The notes under the pieces: generated by a model
Told to the model about the DNA's origin: nothing
Database searches by the model: none
Seen by the model: only the letters and a program-made list of their open reading frames with translations
Shown: piece by piece, positions 33,451-41,567 of the stretch
Layout: every line of letters begins with the position of its first letter
Numbering within the stretch: position 1 is the first letter of the stretch
Program-made: the position numbers and the translations under genes
NCBI GenBank assembly: GCA_964546275.1
Contig: CAZJJG010000006.1
Span: forward strand, 1 to 57,382
DNA length: 57,382 bases
Origin: MED-G78 sp964546275
GTDB lineage: Bacteria; Pseudomonadota; Gammaproteobacteria; Magnimaribacterales; D2472
Reading direction: 5' to 3'

Positions 33451-34743
33451 ATGAGTAAAACATATACAAACCCAGAAACGATAGGCCTTCATGCTGGATG
33501 GAGAAAGGATGAAAATACTAATTCAGTAGCTGTTCCGATTCACCAAACTACGAGTTTTCAATTTGATGATTGCGATCATGCAGCCAGCCTATTTTCTTTA
33601 TCAGAATTAGGCAATATCTATTCAAGAATAATGAACCCAACTGTTGCTGTTCTAGAGGATAGAATTGCAGCTTTAGAAGGCGGAGTTGGTGCTTTGGGCG
33701 TAGCTTCTGGTCAAGCAGCTTCAGCTTTATGTATCCAAAACTTAGCAAAAAATGGTGACAATATTGTTGCATCGTCTCATCTTTATGGTGGAACTTTTAA
33801 TTTATTTAAAAATGTATTTTCTGATATGGGTATTGAAGTTCGTTTTGTTGATCCAGCTGATCCTCAAAATTTTGCTAATGCTACAGATGATAAAACTAGA
33901 GCTTATTATGGTGAAGTCTTACCTAATCCAAGTTTTGAGGTTTTTCCAATATCTGAAGTTGCTGAAATAGGTCGCCCTCTAGGAATACCTTTAATAGTTG
34001 ATAATACTGCTGCTCCAGTAATTTGCAGACCTTTTGAACATGGAGCTGCAATTGTGATGCATTCTACTACTAAATTTATTGGTGGACATGGAACATCTAT
34101 AGGTGGAATTATAGTAGATAGTGGAAATTTTGATTGGGAAGCTCATCCTGAAAGACAGCCAGCCTTAAATACTCCAGATCCTTCTTATGGAGGAGCTATA
34201 TGGTCTGAGGCAGTCAAACCTCTTGGGCCTATTGCATATATATTAAAAGCTAGAACTACTTTATTAAGAGATATGGGAGCTGCTATGAGCCCATTTAATG
34301 CATTTATGTTTATACAAGGACTTGAGACATTAGCTTTAAGAATGAGAGAGCATTCAAAGAACGCAGAAGTAATAGCTGAATACTTGTCTAATCATGAATT
34401 AGTTGAAAGAGTTATATATCCTTCTCTTATGGATGGTTATGCTAAAGATAGAGCTGATAAATACTTAACTGGTGGAAATGGTGGACTGATGGGCTTTGAA
34501 ATCAAAGGTGGAATTGAGGCTGGAAAGAAATTTATTAATGCACTAGAAATGGTTTATCACGTTGCTAATATTGGTGACTCAAGAAGTCTTGCTATTCATC
34601 CTGGAAGTACTACTCACAGTCAACTTTCTCCTGAAGAATTGCTTGCAGCAGGTATCACACCAGGCTTTGTAAGACTATCTATAGGACTAGAGCATACTGA
34701 TGACATTATTGCTGATTACGAGCAAGCTTTAGCTAAGATCTAA
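33451..34743 (+). CDS. metY: O-acetylhomoserine sulfhydrylase
   Basis: A 430-residue Cys/Met-metabolism PLP enzyme making homocysteine directly from O-acetylhomoserine and sulfide. It has VPIHQTTSFQF, NPTVAVLEDRIAALEGG, the Schiff-base lysine in HSTTKFIGGHG, and the C-terminal NIGDSRSLAIHPGSTTHSQL and FVRLSIGLEH motifs. The length (430) fits MetY rather than MetB/MetC (about 390). GGAGAAAC lies just before the ATG. The 150-bp leader upstream looks regulatory. A perfect 13-bp hairpin begins 8 bp after the stop. Confidence 0.93.
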   Translation: MSKTYTNPETIGLHAGWRKDENTNSVAVPIHQTTSFQFDDCDHAASLFSLSELGNIYSRIMNPTVAVLEDRIAALEGGVGALGVASGQAASALCIQNLAKNGDNIVASSHLYGGTFNLFKNVFSDMGIEVRFVDPADPQNFANATDDKTRAYYGEVLPNPSFEVFPISEVAEIGRPLGIPLIVDNTAAPVICRPFEHGAAIVMHSTTKFIGGHGTSIGGIIVDSGNFDWEAHPERQPALNTPDPSYGGAIWSEAVKPLGPIAYILKARTTLLRDMGAAMSPFNAFMFIQGLETLALRMREHSKNAEVIAEYLSNHELVERVIYPSLMDGYAKDRADKYLTGGNGGLMGFEIKGGIEAGKKFINALEMVYHVANIGDSRSLAIHPGSTTHSQLSPEELLAAGITPGFVRLSIGLEHTDDIIADYEQALAKI

Positions 34744-34748
34744 ATATT

Positions 34749-35261
34749 TTGAGCCAAGAATTAGTAACTTATGTAATTCTTGGCTCTCATTCTAGGTTGG
34801 CAGGCCTTCAATTTAAGGTTGATAAAGACGAAGAGTGTATTTTTTTAAATTTTATAGATTATCAATCATTTGTTGAAACCTTAGATGCAGTTATAGCAGA
34901 TAGCATCGGATCACTTATAGTTTTGCTCCCCCCAAGCACAAGCCCTAAAAAAAATGACAGAGACAGCTTAAAAAAGATGAGTATGATTAATTATCCAGTA
35001 TGGGGATGGTTTAATTTGCGCAATATGGAAGATAGATTTTCTTCTAATCTTAAAAAAATAAATACTTTTGTGAGAACAACGCCATCCCTTGAACAAGGAA
35101 TATACTTTACAAAAGATCTGTATTTTTCTATTGGAGGAATGGGTCAGTTTAATGAAAATTATTTTACTGAAATATCAAAAAGATTATATTCAAGACTTGA
35201 TCCGCAAAAGCCATTATTGCCTTTAACATCGAGAAGTTTATCTAAGGTATCATTGATTTAA
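34749..35261 (+). CDS. Glycosyltransferase-like fragment of unknown function
   Basis: A 170-residue protein with a TTG start, lying between metY and ccmA. The second half (VWGWFNLRN, then EQGIYFTKDLYFSIGGMGQF and EISKRLYSR) resembles the C-terminal part of GT-A glycosyltransferases of the TIGR04283 type, where an xQxIFVRR-xxF-xxIGGF motif precedes the acceptor-site acid and R-L. The N-terminal nucleotide-binding half of that family is not recognisable. It may be a degraded or truncated gene. No ribosome site is visible before the TTG, and a hairpin covers the first codons. It overlaps ccmA by one base. Confidence 0.4.
   Translation: MSQELVTYVILGSHSRLAGLQFKVDKDEECIFLNFIDYQSFVETLDAVIADSIGSLIVLLPPSTSPKKNDRDSLKKMSMINYPVWGWFNLRNMEDRFSSNLKKINTFVRTTPSLEQGIYFTKDLYFSIGGMGQFNENYFTEISKRLYSRLDPQKPLLPLTSRSLSKVSLI
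34751..34786 (+). terminator. Perfect 13-bp hairpin after metY
   Basis: Arms 34751-34763 and 34774-34786 (GAGCCAAGAATTA and its exact complement) enclose a 10-nt loop. There is no T-run after the stem, so it is not a classic terminator. It lies over codons 1-13 of the downstream TTG frame and could set metY mRNA stability or hold back translation of that frame. Confidence 0.5.
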
Positions 35262-35848
35262 TGTCAGACAATATAGTACTAAGTGTAAAAAATATCGCAT
35301 TTTCTATTAATCAAAATAGACTTTTTCATAATCTTTCTTTTGATTTAGAGCAAGGTAAAGCGCTTCACATAAAGGGAAATAATGGCTCTGGAAAATCTTC
35401 TTTGTTAAGAATTATTTTAGGAATTACCTTTGTTTTAAAAGGTGAGATACTTTGGTTAAAAGATCTCAATAAAATCTTTTTAGGCCATAAAAATGTTTTA
35501 AAAAATCATTTAACTGTTGCTGATAACCTTTATCTTCACGGAATAGATATATTAAATACGAATGTTAAATCAACACTAGAAGAGCTGGGTTTATATGAAA
35601 AAATAGATCTTTTAGTTGGTAATTTATCTTATGGGCAGCAAAAAAAACTTGCTCTTGTAAGGGTGCTTCTAAATAATTCTAGCGTTATTATTTTAGATGA
35701 GCCTTGTGTTGGGTTGGATGACGAAGCAAGAGTTTTAATTTCAAAATTTTTAAATTCTGAATTAAAAAAAAATAAATCTATTATCTTTACTTCTCACATA
35801 CCATTAGACGTATGTAGTGATGAGATATTTATTGGAAATCCTCAATGA
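35261..35848 (+). CDS. ccmA: Haem exporter ATP-binding protein
   Basis: A 195-residue ABC ATPase: Walker A GNNGSGKSS, signature LSYGQQKK, Walker B VIILDEP and switch histidine TSHIP. It is the ATPase of the CcmABCD haem-handling complex of System I cytochrome c maturation. It overlaps its neighbours on both sides (one base with the upstream frame, four with ccmB), and the order ccmA-B-C-D-E-F-G-H is intact. Confidence 0.92.
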   Translation: MSDNIVLSVKNIAFSINQNRLFHNLSFDLEQGKALHIKGNNGSGKSSLLRIILGITFVLKGEILWLKDLNKIFLGHKNVLKNHLTVADNLYLHGIDILNTNVKSTLEELGLYEKIDLLVGNLSYGQQKKLALVRVLLNNSSVIILDEPCVGLDDEARVLISKFLNSELKKNKSIIFTSHIPLDVCSDEIFIGNPQ

Positions 35849-36495
35849 TAGATCTATTCAAATTAGAATTTTTTAAACTTTTTAAAAAATTAAGGGCCTG
35901 GCTTGGTCCTATACTAATATTCCTTTTAATTATGATCTCTTTTCCTTTAACTCTGGAGATGGCAAATGAGGAGCTTAAAGAGGTTTTTTATTCTATTCTT
36001 TGGATAGCTACTTTACTTACTGTAATGATATCGGTTGAGAGTATTTTTCTTGAAGACTATGAGGATGGAACTATAGAGTTTTTCTGTGTTTCGAATGAAT
36101 CTTTATCTCTATTAATTTTGATTAAGATATTTACCTATTGGTTATTTATTGGAGTTCCAATATCACTATTAGGAACTTTCTTTGCTATTAGCATTTCTGG
36201 CTCCTTAGCTTCTACTGGCATTGCTTTGCCATCTTTGCTCATCTCTTCATATATCTTTATCAATCTCTTTGCACTTGGCAACTCTCTCAGCCTAAATAAA
36301 GGCTCTGTTTTAGGAGCTCTAATTACAATACCTTTATTGTTTCCAATTTTAATTTTATTAGGGAAAATTGTTCTCAATGCTAACTTCGGATTTGAGATCT
36401 CTAGTCTTTTATTTTTAATGCTTGGGGTTTTATTGCTTATAATTGTATTTATTCCATTTATAATCTCTTTTATTATTAAGACCCATTTGGAATAA
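35845..36495 (+). CDS. ccmB: Haem exporter permease
   Basis: A 216-residue membrane protein with six hydrophobic helices, the CcmB layout. It begins with a cytosolic FKLEFFKLFKKLRAW segment, and the characteristic LEDYEDGTIEFF motif sits in the loop before the third helix. It starts inside the ccmA stop. With CcmA and CcmC it forms the ABC complex that releases holo-CcmE. Confidence 0.9.
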   Translation: MIDLFKLEFFKLFKKLRAWLGPILIFLLIMISFPLTLEMANEELKEVFYSILWIATLLTVMISVESIFLEDYEDGTIEFFCVSNESLSLLILIKIFTYWLFIGVPISLLGTFFAISISGSLASTGIALPSLLISSYIFINLFALGNSLSLNKGSVLGALITIPLLFPILILLGKIVLNANFGFEISSLLFLMLGVLLLIIVFIPFIISFIIKTHLE

Positions 36496-36515
36496 ATAAT
36501 AAAAATAAAAAAATT

Positions 36516-37247
36516 GTGCTAAAGAAACTCTATCATCAATTTGCATCGCCAAAGACTTACATTGTTCTAGTTAATAAGATGTATCCTTACATCTTTTATT
36601 TCTCACTTATTACCTATGTAATTGCTTTAGTATGGGGGTTAGCTATTGCGCCTGCTGACTATGTGCAGGGCAATTCTTTTAGAATTATGTACTTACATGT
36701 ACCAGCTTCTTTTTTATCACAAAGTCTTTATTTTGGTATGGCTATAGCTGCTTTAGTTTTTTTAGTATGGAAAGTTAAACTAGCCGCTTATATGGTTAAA
36801 GCAATTGCACCAATTGGAGCATTAGTTACTTTTATAGCTTTAATATCTGGATCCATATGGGGAATTCCTACCTGGGGCACTTGGTGGCAGTGGGATGCAA
36901 GAATAACTTCCACTTTAATTCTTTTTATAATGTATTTAGGATTAATTTCACTTCATAGTTCTTTTACAAACTTTGAAAAAGCAGATAAATTTATTTCAAT
37001 ATTAGTTCTAGTTGGCGTTGTTAATATTCCTATAATAAAAAAATCCGTAGATTGGTGGAGCACTTTACATCAACCTGCTTCAATAACTTTATCTGATAAG
37101 CCATCGATTGATCCTTCAATGTTATATCCATTATTTGCTTCAATGATAGGTTTCAGCGGCTTAATCATTTGTTTAGTAATTTTGTCTTCAAAAGTTCAAA
37201 TCTTTAACAGAGAGAGCAACAAGTCATGGGTGAGAGATAATGTTTAA
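36516..37247 (+). CDS. ccmC: Haem lyase/chaperone-loading membrane protein
   Basis: A 243-residue membrane protein with six helices. The tryptophan-rich haem-binding motif is WGTWWQWDAR, flanked by likely haem-ligating histidines (MYLHVPASF and LHQPASI). CcmC attaches haem to CcmE. The start is GTG at 36516; ccmD overlaps its 3' end by 8 bases. Confidence 0.93.
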   Translation: MLKKLYHQFASPKTYIVLVNKMYPYIFYFSLITYVIALVWGLAIAPADYVQGNSFRIMYLHVPASFLSQSLYFGMAIAALVFLVWKVKLAAYMVKAIAPIGALVTFIALISGSIWGIPTWGTWWQWDARITSTLILFIMYLGLISLHSSFTNFEKADKFISILVLVGVVNIPIIKKSVDWWSTLHQPASITLSDKPSIDPSMLYPLFASMIGFSGLIICLVILSSKVQIFNRESNKSWVRDNV

Positions 37248-37404
37248 CTTTGCTTTTGATAGTTTTCAGAGTTTCCTTTACATGGATGGCCATGGAATAT
37301 ACGTATGGTCAGTTTTCTGTATTGTAATAATTTCTATATCTGGAATGTTTATTTTTTATAACAGGAAATTATTAAATCTTAGTAAAAAGCATAGCAATGA
37401 ATAA
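37240..37404 (+). CDS. ccmD: Small haem exporter protein D
   Basis: A 54-residue single-helix protein too short for usual ORF cut-offs. The start MFNFAFDSFQSFLYMDGHG is followed by YVWSV and one hydrophobic helix (about residues 21-40), then a basic tail. The FLYMDGHGIYVW motif is the CcmD hallmark. It starts inside ccmC and its last 8 bases overlap ccmE. CcmD helps release holo-CcmE from the CcmABC complex. Confidence 0.9.
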   Translation: MFNFAFDSFQSFLYMDGHGIYVWSVFCIVIISISGMFIFYNRKLLNLSKKHSNE

Positions 37405-37804
37405 GTTAAGAAAAAAGAGATTGATAAATGTCTTAGCTCTTATCGGGACTTCTTTTTTTGGGGTGTCTCTTATACTTTATGCTCTTAATACTAATCTAGA
37501 TTATTTCTATACTCCATCGGAGATAGTTGAAGCGCAAGTTCCTGAAAGCAAAAGAATTAAACTTGGCGGAATGGTTAAAGATGGTTCTGTTGAGATGGAA
37601 GGGTCAGAGATATTATTTCAAATAACTGATTTCAAAAATACAATCAGCGTTTCCTATAAAGGAGTTGTACCTGATCTTTTTAAAGAAGGAAGTGGGATTG
37701 TTGCATATGGCATGATGAAGGATGGCGATCTCGTAGCTGAAAATATTTTTGCTAAGCATGATGAAAATTATATGCCTCCAAATATGGATATTTCTGCTGA
37801 ATGA
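37397..37804 (+). CDS. ccmE: Periplasmic haem chaperone
   Basis: A 135-residue protein with an N-terminal anchor (about 9-30) and an OB-fold domain. The covalent haem site is His121 in FAKHDENYMP, with Tyr125 after it, exactly as in CcmE. It receives haem from CcmC and passes it to CcmF. It overlaps ccmD and ccmF. Confidence 0.94.
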   Translation: MNKLRKKRLINVLALIGTSFFGVSLILYALNTNLDYFYTPSEIVEAQVPESKRIKLGGMVKDGSVEMEGSEILFQITDFKNTISVSYKGVVPDLFKEGSGIVAYGMMKDGDLVAENIFAKHDENYMPPNMDISAE

Positions 37805-39857
37805 TTGGAGAAATATCACATTTTTTAACAATTTTAGCTTCTGGCTTGTTTCTGCTAGCTTTTATTTTTTCTACTTTGACATATAAAGCTAATCATAATT
37901 TAGAGTTATTGGTAGCTAGAGTTTTTGCTTATGGTTTCTATTTTATTGTCATAGCTTTTTTGCTGTATGTTTGGTTGGCAATTCAAAGTGACTTCTCTAT
38001 TCGCTACATAGCAGAGCATTCTAATAAAGACTTGTCTATTTTTTATAAAATTACTTCTATCTGGTCAGCGCATGAAGGCTCTATGTTTTTATGGATAGTA
38101 TTTTTATCAATCTGGGCTCAACTTTTTAACTATATTCTACCTAAAACTGATTTATTAAAAGCTCCAGCTGTGGGAATTTTAGCTTTTATTATTTTTGGTT
38201 TTTTAATTTTCTTACTTTTCACCTCNNNNNNNNNNNNNNNNNNNNNNNNNNNNNNNNNNNNNNNNNNNNNNNNNNNNNNNNNNNNNNNNNNNNNNNNNNN
38301 NNNNNNNNNNNNNNNNNNNNNNNNNTGGGAATTTTAGCTTTTATTATTTTTGGTTTTTTAATTTTCTTACTTTTCACCTCAAATCCTTTTATTTCAATTC
38401 TTCCTATAGCGCCCTTGAATGGAGCTGACATAAATCCAGTTTTACAAGATCCTGCTTTAGCAATTCATCCTCCATTTCTTTACTTAGGCTATGTTGGTTT
38501 TGTTATTGCATTTGCGTATAACACCGCTTTTTTAATCAAAGGTGATTTCAGCATCAACTGGGAAAAGGTGGTAAGACCATGGTCTCTAGTTGCATGGATT
38601 TTATTAACAATTGGCATATCTCTTGGAAGCTGGTGGGCATATTACGAATTAGGCTGGGGAGGCTATTGGTTTTGGGATCCGGTAGAAAATGTTGCTCTGA
38701 TGCCCTGGCTTGCAGGAACAGCATTAATTCATTCTTTATATGTATCATCAAGATCAAACGCTTTAAGGGGCTGGACAATTTTGTTATCTATAATGGTTTT
38801 TTCTTTAAGCTTATTTGGAGCTTTTATTGTTCGTTCTGGAATTGTTGACAGCGTCCATGCTTTTGCTAACGATCCTCAAAGAGGTCTATATCTTTTAGGT
38901 TTTTCAGCAATATTAATCACTACCTCTTTATCTTTCTATGCATATCGGCTGCCTAAACTAATCTCAAATAATTTAATTGTGAGTAAGTCAAAAGAGGCGT
39001 TTCTTTCAATTAACAATATATTATTTGTAACTGTCATATTTGCTGTAATGCTTGGTGTGATGTATCCCTTAATTTTTGATTATTTATATGATGAAAGAAT
39101 TAGCGTCGGACCTCCTTATTACAATGCTATTTTTGCACCTATTACCTTTTTAGCATCAATATTTCTAGTTTTGTCCCTAGGAAGTCTATGGCAAAGAAGT
39201 TCACAGCTATTTTTTATTAATAGCTTCTTATCAATGTCAATTATTCTATCAATTTTTCTTACAGCTTATGCTTCATGGTTTTATCAAGATTTTCAGTGGT
39301 GGTTTCTTGGAGGTATATTTACAGGGTCATTAATTTTAATAAGATATATATTGCTTATTATTAATAGTCTAGCGACAAAAGCATTTTTTAATAAAGCTAG
39401 CGCCATTGCTCATATAGGATTAAGCATACTAATCCTTGCAACCACACTTAACTCTTCTTTAAGCTTTGAGAAAATTATTAATATAAAGCCAGGAGAAACA
39501 TACACCGCAGATGGATATTCATTTTATTTGATAGATTTTGATCTAATTAATGAATCAAACTATGACTCGGTAAGGGCAAAATTCTCTGTAAAAAATACTA
39601 ATCTTTCAAGGGATGTTTTTTATATGTTCCCTGAAAAAAGAAAATATTTTATACGCGGACAGATAACCTCAGAGTCGGCTATCAAAATAACTCCACTTAA
39701 AGATATTTATATGACTTTAGGAGATCAATTGGATGATGGAAACTGGGTTGTAAATATCCAATATAATTTTTTCATTAGATGGATATGGTTTTCAGCGGCA
39801 ATTATGTGTCTAGGAAGTTTTGTAGCTTTAATAGAAAAAAAGAAGGTTAGAGCATGA
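37801..39857 (+). CDS. ccmF: Cytochrome c haem lyase, interrupted only by an assembly gap
   Basis: The frame stops being readable at a run of 100 N (38226-38325), but both sides are CcmF: before it, WSAHEGSMFLWIV; after it, the WWD region GGYWFWDPVENVALMPWL, then GAFIVRSGIVDSVHAF. The 55 bases before the gap are repeated exactly after it. Removing the N run and one copy (155 bases) joins the halves in frame as FTSNPF and gives 1,902 bases, a 633-residue protein, close to the family length. CcmF transfers haem from CcmE to apocytochrome c. The gene is therefore intact; the break is in the assembly. Confidence 0.93.
38171..38225 (+). repeat. Assembly-duplicated 55-bp copy, left of gap
   Basis: Identical to 38326-38380 on the far side of the N run. 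It codes for one CcmF membrane stretch. The exact identity and position at contig ends mark it as an un-merged contig overlap, not a biological repeat. Confidence 0.95.
38226..38325. other. Scaffold gap (100 N)
   Basis: Exactly 100 unknown bases, a conventional placeholder length. Flanking sequences are the same 55 bp, so the two contigs overlap and the real gap size is -55. Confidence 0.97.
38326..38380 (+). repeat. Assembly-duplicated 55-bp copy, right of gap
   Basis: Second copy of 38171-38225. Collapsing the pair restores the ccmF reading frame. Confidence 0.95.
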
Positions 39858-40378
39858 ACACATTTTTAAGATGCATTATTTTAATGATCCCAATTCTGGG
39901 AATATTATTTTTTTATAATGTTTTAACTGAGGATGACTTCTACCCAGGCGCAAGTTTTAAAAATTTTAACGTCCCTGAATTTGAACTAATAGAACTAAGT
40001 TCAAATCAAAACTTTACCCAAGAGAACATGGGTGATGAAGTTTTGCTTAATGTATGGGCAAGTTGGTGCATAACATGCAGGATTGAGCATGGCTTCTTGA
40101 TGAAGTTAAGCGAACAAGGAATCCCAGTTTCTGGTTTGAACTATAAAGATGAGATGAGTGATGCTACCAAGTGGCTTGAGCTCTATGGAAATCCATATCA
40201 ATTCAACTTACATGATTATTCTGGTTCATTAGCGCTTGATATGGGTGTTACAGGTGCGCCTGAAACCTTTTTAATTAAAGAAAATATTGTTCTTGCTCAC
40301 TATAGCGGTGAGGTAAATCAAGATATCTGGGATAAAGTTTTTATGCCAATTATTATAGAAAATAATTTATTCAGATGA
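39854..40378 (+). CDS. ccmG: Thiol:disulfide oxidoreductase of cytochrome c maturation
   Basis: A 174-residue membrane-anchored thioredoxin-fold protein (DsbE/CcmG). One N-terminal helix (about 5-22), then the active site ASWCITCRIEHG with Cys72 and Cys75 and the cis-proline region TGAPETFLI. It keeps apocytochrome cysteines reduced for haem attachment. It overlaps ccmF and ccmH. Confidence 0.92.
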   Translation: MNTFLRCIILMIPILGILFFYNVLTEDDFYPGASFKNFNVPEFELIELSSNQNFTQENMGDEVLLNVWASWCITCRIEHGFLMKLSEQGIPVSGLNYKDEMSDATKWLELYGNPYQFNLHDYSGSLALDMGVTGAPETFLIKENIVLAHYSGEVNQDIWDKVFMPIIIENNLFR

Positions 40379-40749
40379 AAATCTTATTACTCATTTCTAT
40401 CTTACTGATATCTTTAACTAGCAATAGTTCGGAAGTTTATACATTTAATTCGCAAGTAGACGAGCAGAGATTTTATAAACTAATTCATGAGGTAAGATGC
40501 CCAAAATGCACAAGCGGATCTATTGCAAGCTCTAATGCACCAGTTTCTGAAGACTTAAAACAAAAAATTGCAGACCTTATCAATCAAGGTTATTCAGATA
40601 AACAAATTAAACAATATGCTAAAGATAGATTTGGAAGCGAAGTTTTATATAGTCCTGAAATAAATAGTTCTACCTATGTATTGTGGTTTGGGCCATTTAT
40701 ATTTTTGGTTATTATTTTATTAGTCTTCTTTTTTAGAAGAAAAATATAA
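40375..40749 (+). CDS. ccmH: Cytochrome c maturation protein CcmH (N-terminal type)
   Basis: A 124-residue protein with signal/anchor helix, the redox motif HEVRCPKCTSGSI (Cys42, Cys45) and a C-terminal membrane helix followed by RRK. This is the CcmH/CycL redox domain without the fused TPR part found in E. coli CcmH. The separate gene downstream occupies the position of CcmI. Confidence 0.9.
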   Translation: MKILLLISILLISLTSNSSEVYTFNSQVDEQRFYKLIHEVRCPKCTSGSIASSNAPVSEDLKQKIADLINQGYSDKQIKQYAKDRFGSEVLYSPEINSSTYVLWFGPFIFLVIILLVFFFRRKI

Positions 40750-41534
40750 TGATTATTTTTTATTTAATCCTTTTAGCTGCCTTTATTCCGTTTATAGGTT
40801 TCTTGCTTGCCAAAGAATCAACTCATAAGACTATTGTTTTTAGTTTCTCTTTTATAGTGCTTGGCATTTCTTTATTTGGATTTGTTAGCAAGTTTTCATT
40901 TCTTGGTTCAGCACAAGAGCAGATTCTAGCCAATCAACTTGAAGATGCTATTTATGACGATGCTAGGCTACAAGAAATTTTTTTTAATAATCTACAAGAA
41001 TTTCTTGATGAAAATTCACAGATTAGATGGCTGGAAGAGGGTATTCTTTATGCGATCAACAACAATAGTTTACAAACAGCAGAGCAGCTTGTGGAGTTTG
41101 GGGAGCCAATTTTTAATAAACTAGAACTTCAAATACGTTTTTATGCGCTATATAGCATTTTGCGTGATAAAAAATTCCCTGATTATGCAAATGCTTCAAT
41201 ATTTACCAGCTTTCTAGTTCCTAATAATTGTGATTTTGATTCGATCAATCTCATTCTATCTATTCAGGATGGTCCAGCTGTTCCTATTGCAAAATTAATT
41301 TCAAATGATCCATCAAAATTATCTTTTTATATTTCAAATACAGATGCAATGATACCTGGATTTGATATTGCCTCAGCCTTAATTAACGAAGAGCAAATCA
41401 TTGTAAATAGCATGCTTAAATGTAAAGCTAATAACAGCTTTATTTCAAGACTTTTACCAATAAAAAACCCTCAAAATAAAGCATTATTTACATTAAATAT
41501 TAGTGAAAAAGATTGGTTTGTAAACCCACAATAG
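40749..41534 (+). CDS. Divergent CcmI-position protein
   Basis: A 261-residue protein with two N-terminal membrane helices (about 1-17 and 28-47) and a periplasmic domain made mostly of helices (EQILANQLEDAI, RWLEEGILYAINNNSLQTAEQLVEFG). That layout, and the position directly after ccmH, match CcmI, the apocytochrome-binding TPR subunit. TPR motifs are weak and the C-terminal domain (after about 150) is strand-rich with no family I can name. CcmI is therefore an inference from synteny and topology. It overlaps ccmH by one base. Confidence 0.55.
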   Translation: MIIFYLILLAAFIPFIGFLLAKESTHKTIVFSFSFIVLGISLFGFVSKFSFLGSAQEQILANQLEDAIYDDARLQEIFFNNLQEFLDENSQIRWLEEGILYAINNNSLQTAEQLVEFGEPIFNKLELQIRFYALYSILRDKKFPDYANASIFTSFLVPNNCDFDSINLILSIQDGPAVPIAKLISNDPSKLSFYISNTDAMIPGFDIASALINEEQIIVNSMLKCKANNSFISRLLPIKNPQNKALFTLNISEKDWFVNPQ

Positions 41535-41567
41535 TTTAATATAAACCTTAATAAATTTTACATTTCA

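Noticed and set aside
38171..38380. Direct 55-bp repeat around the gap as a biological repeat or a ccmF pseudogene
   Set aside because: Exact identity at contig ends, the standard 100-N spacer and the perfect frame after collapse all mark an assembly artefact.
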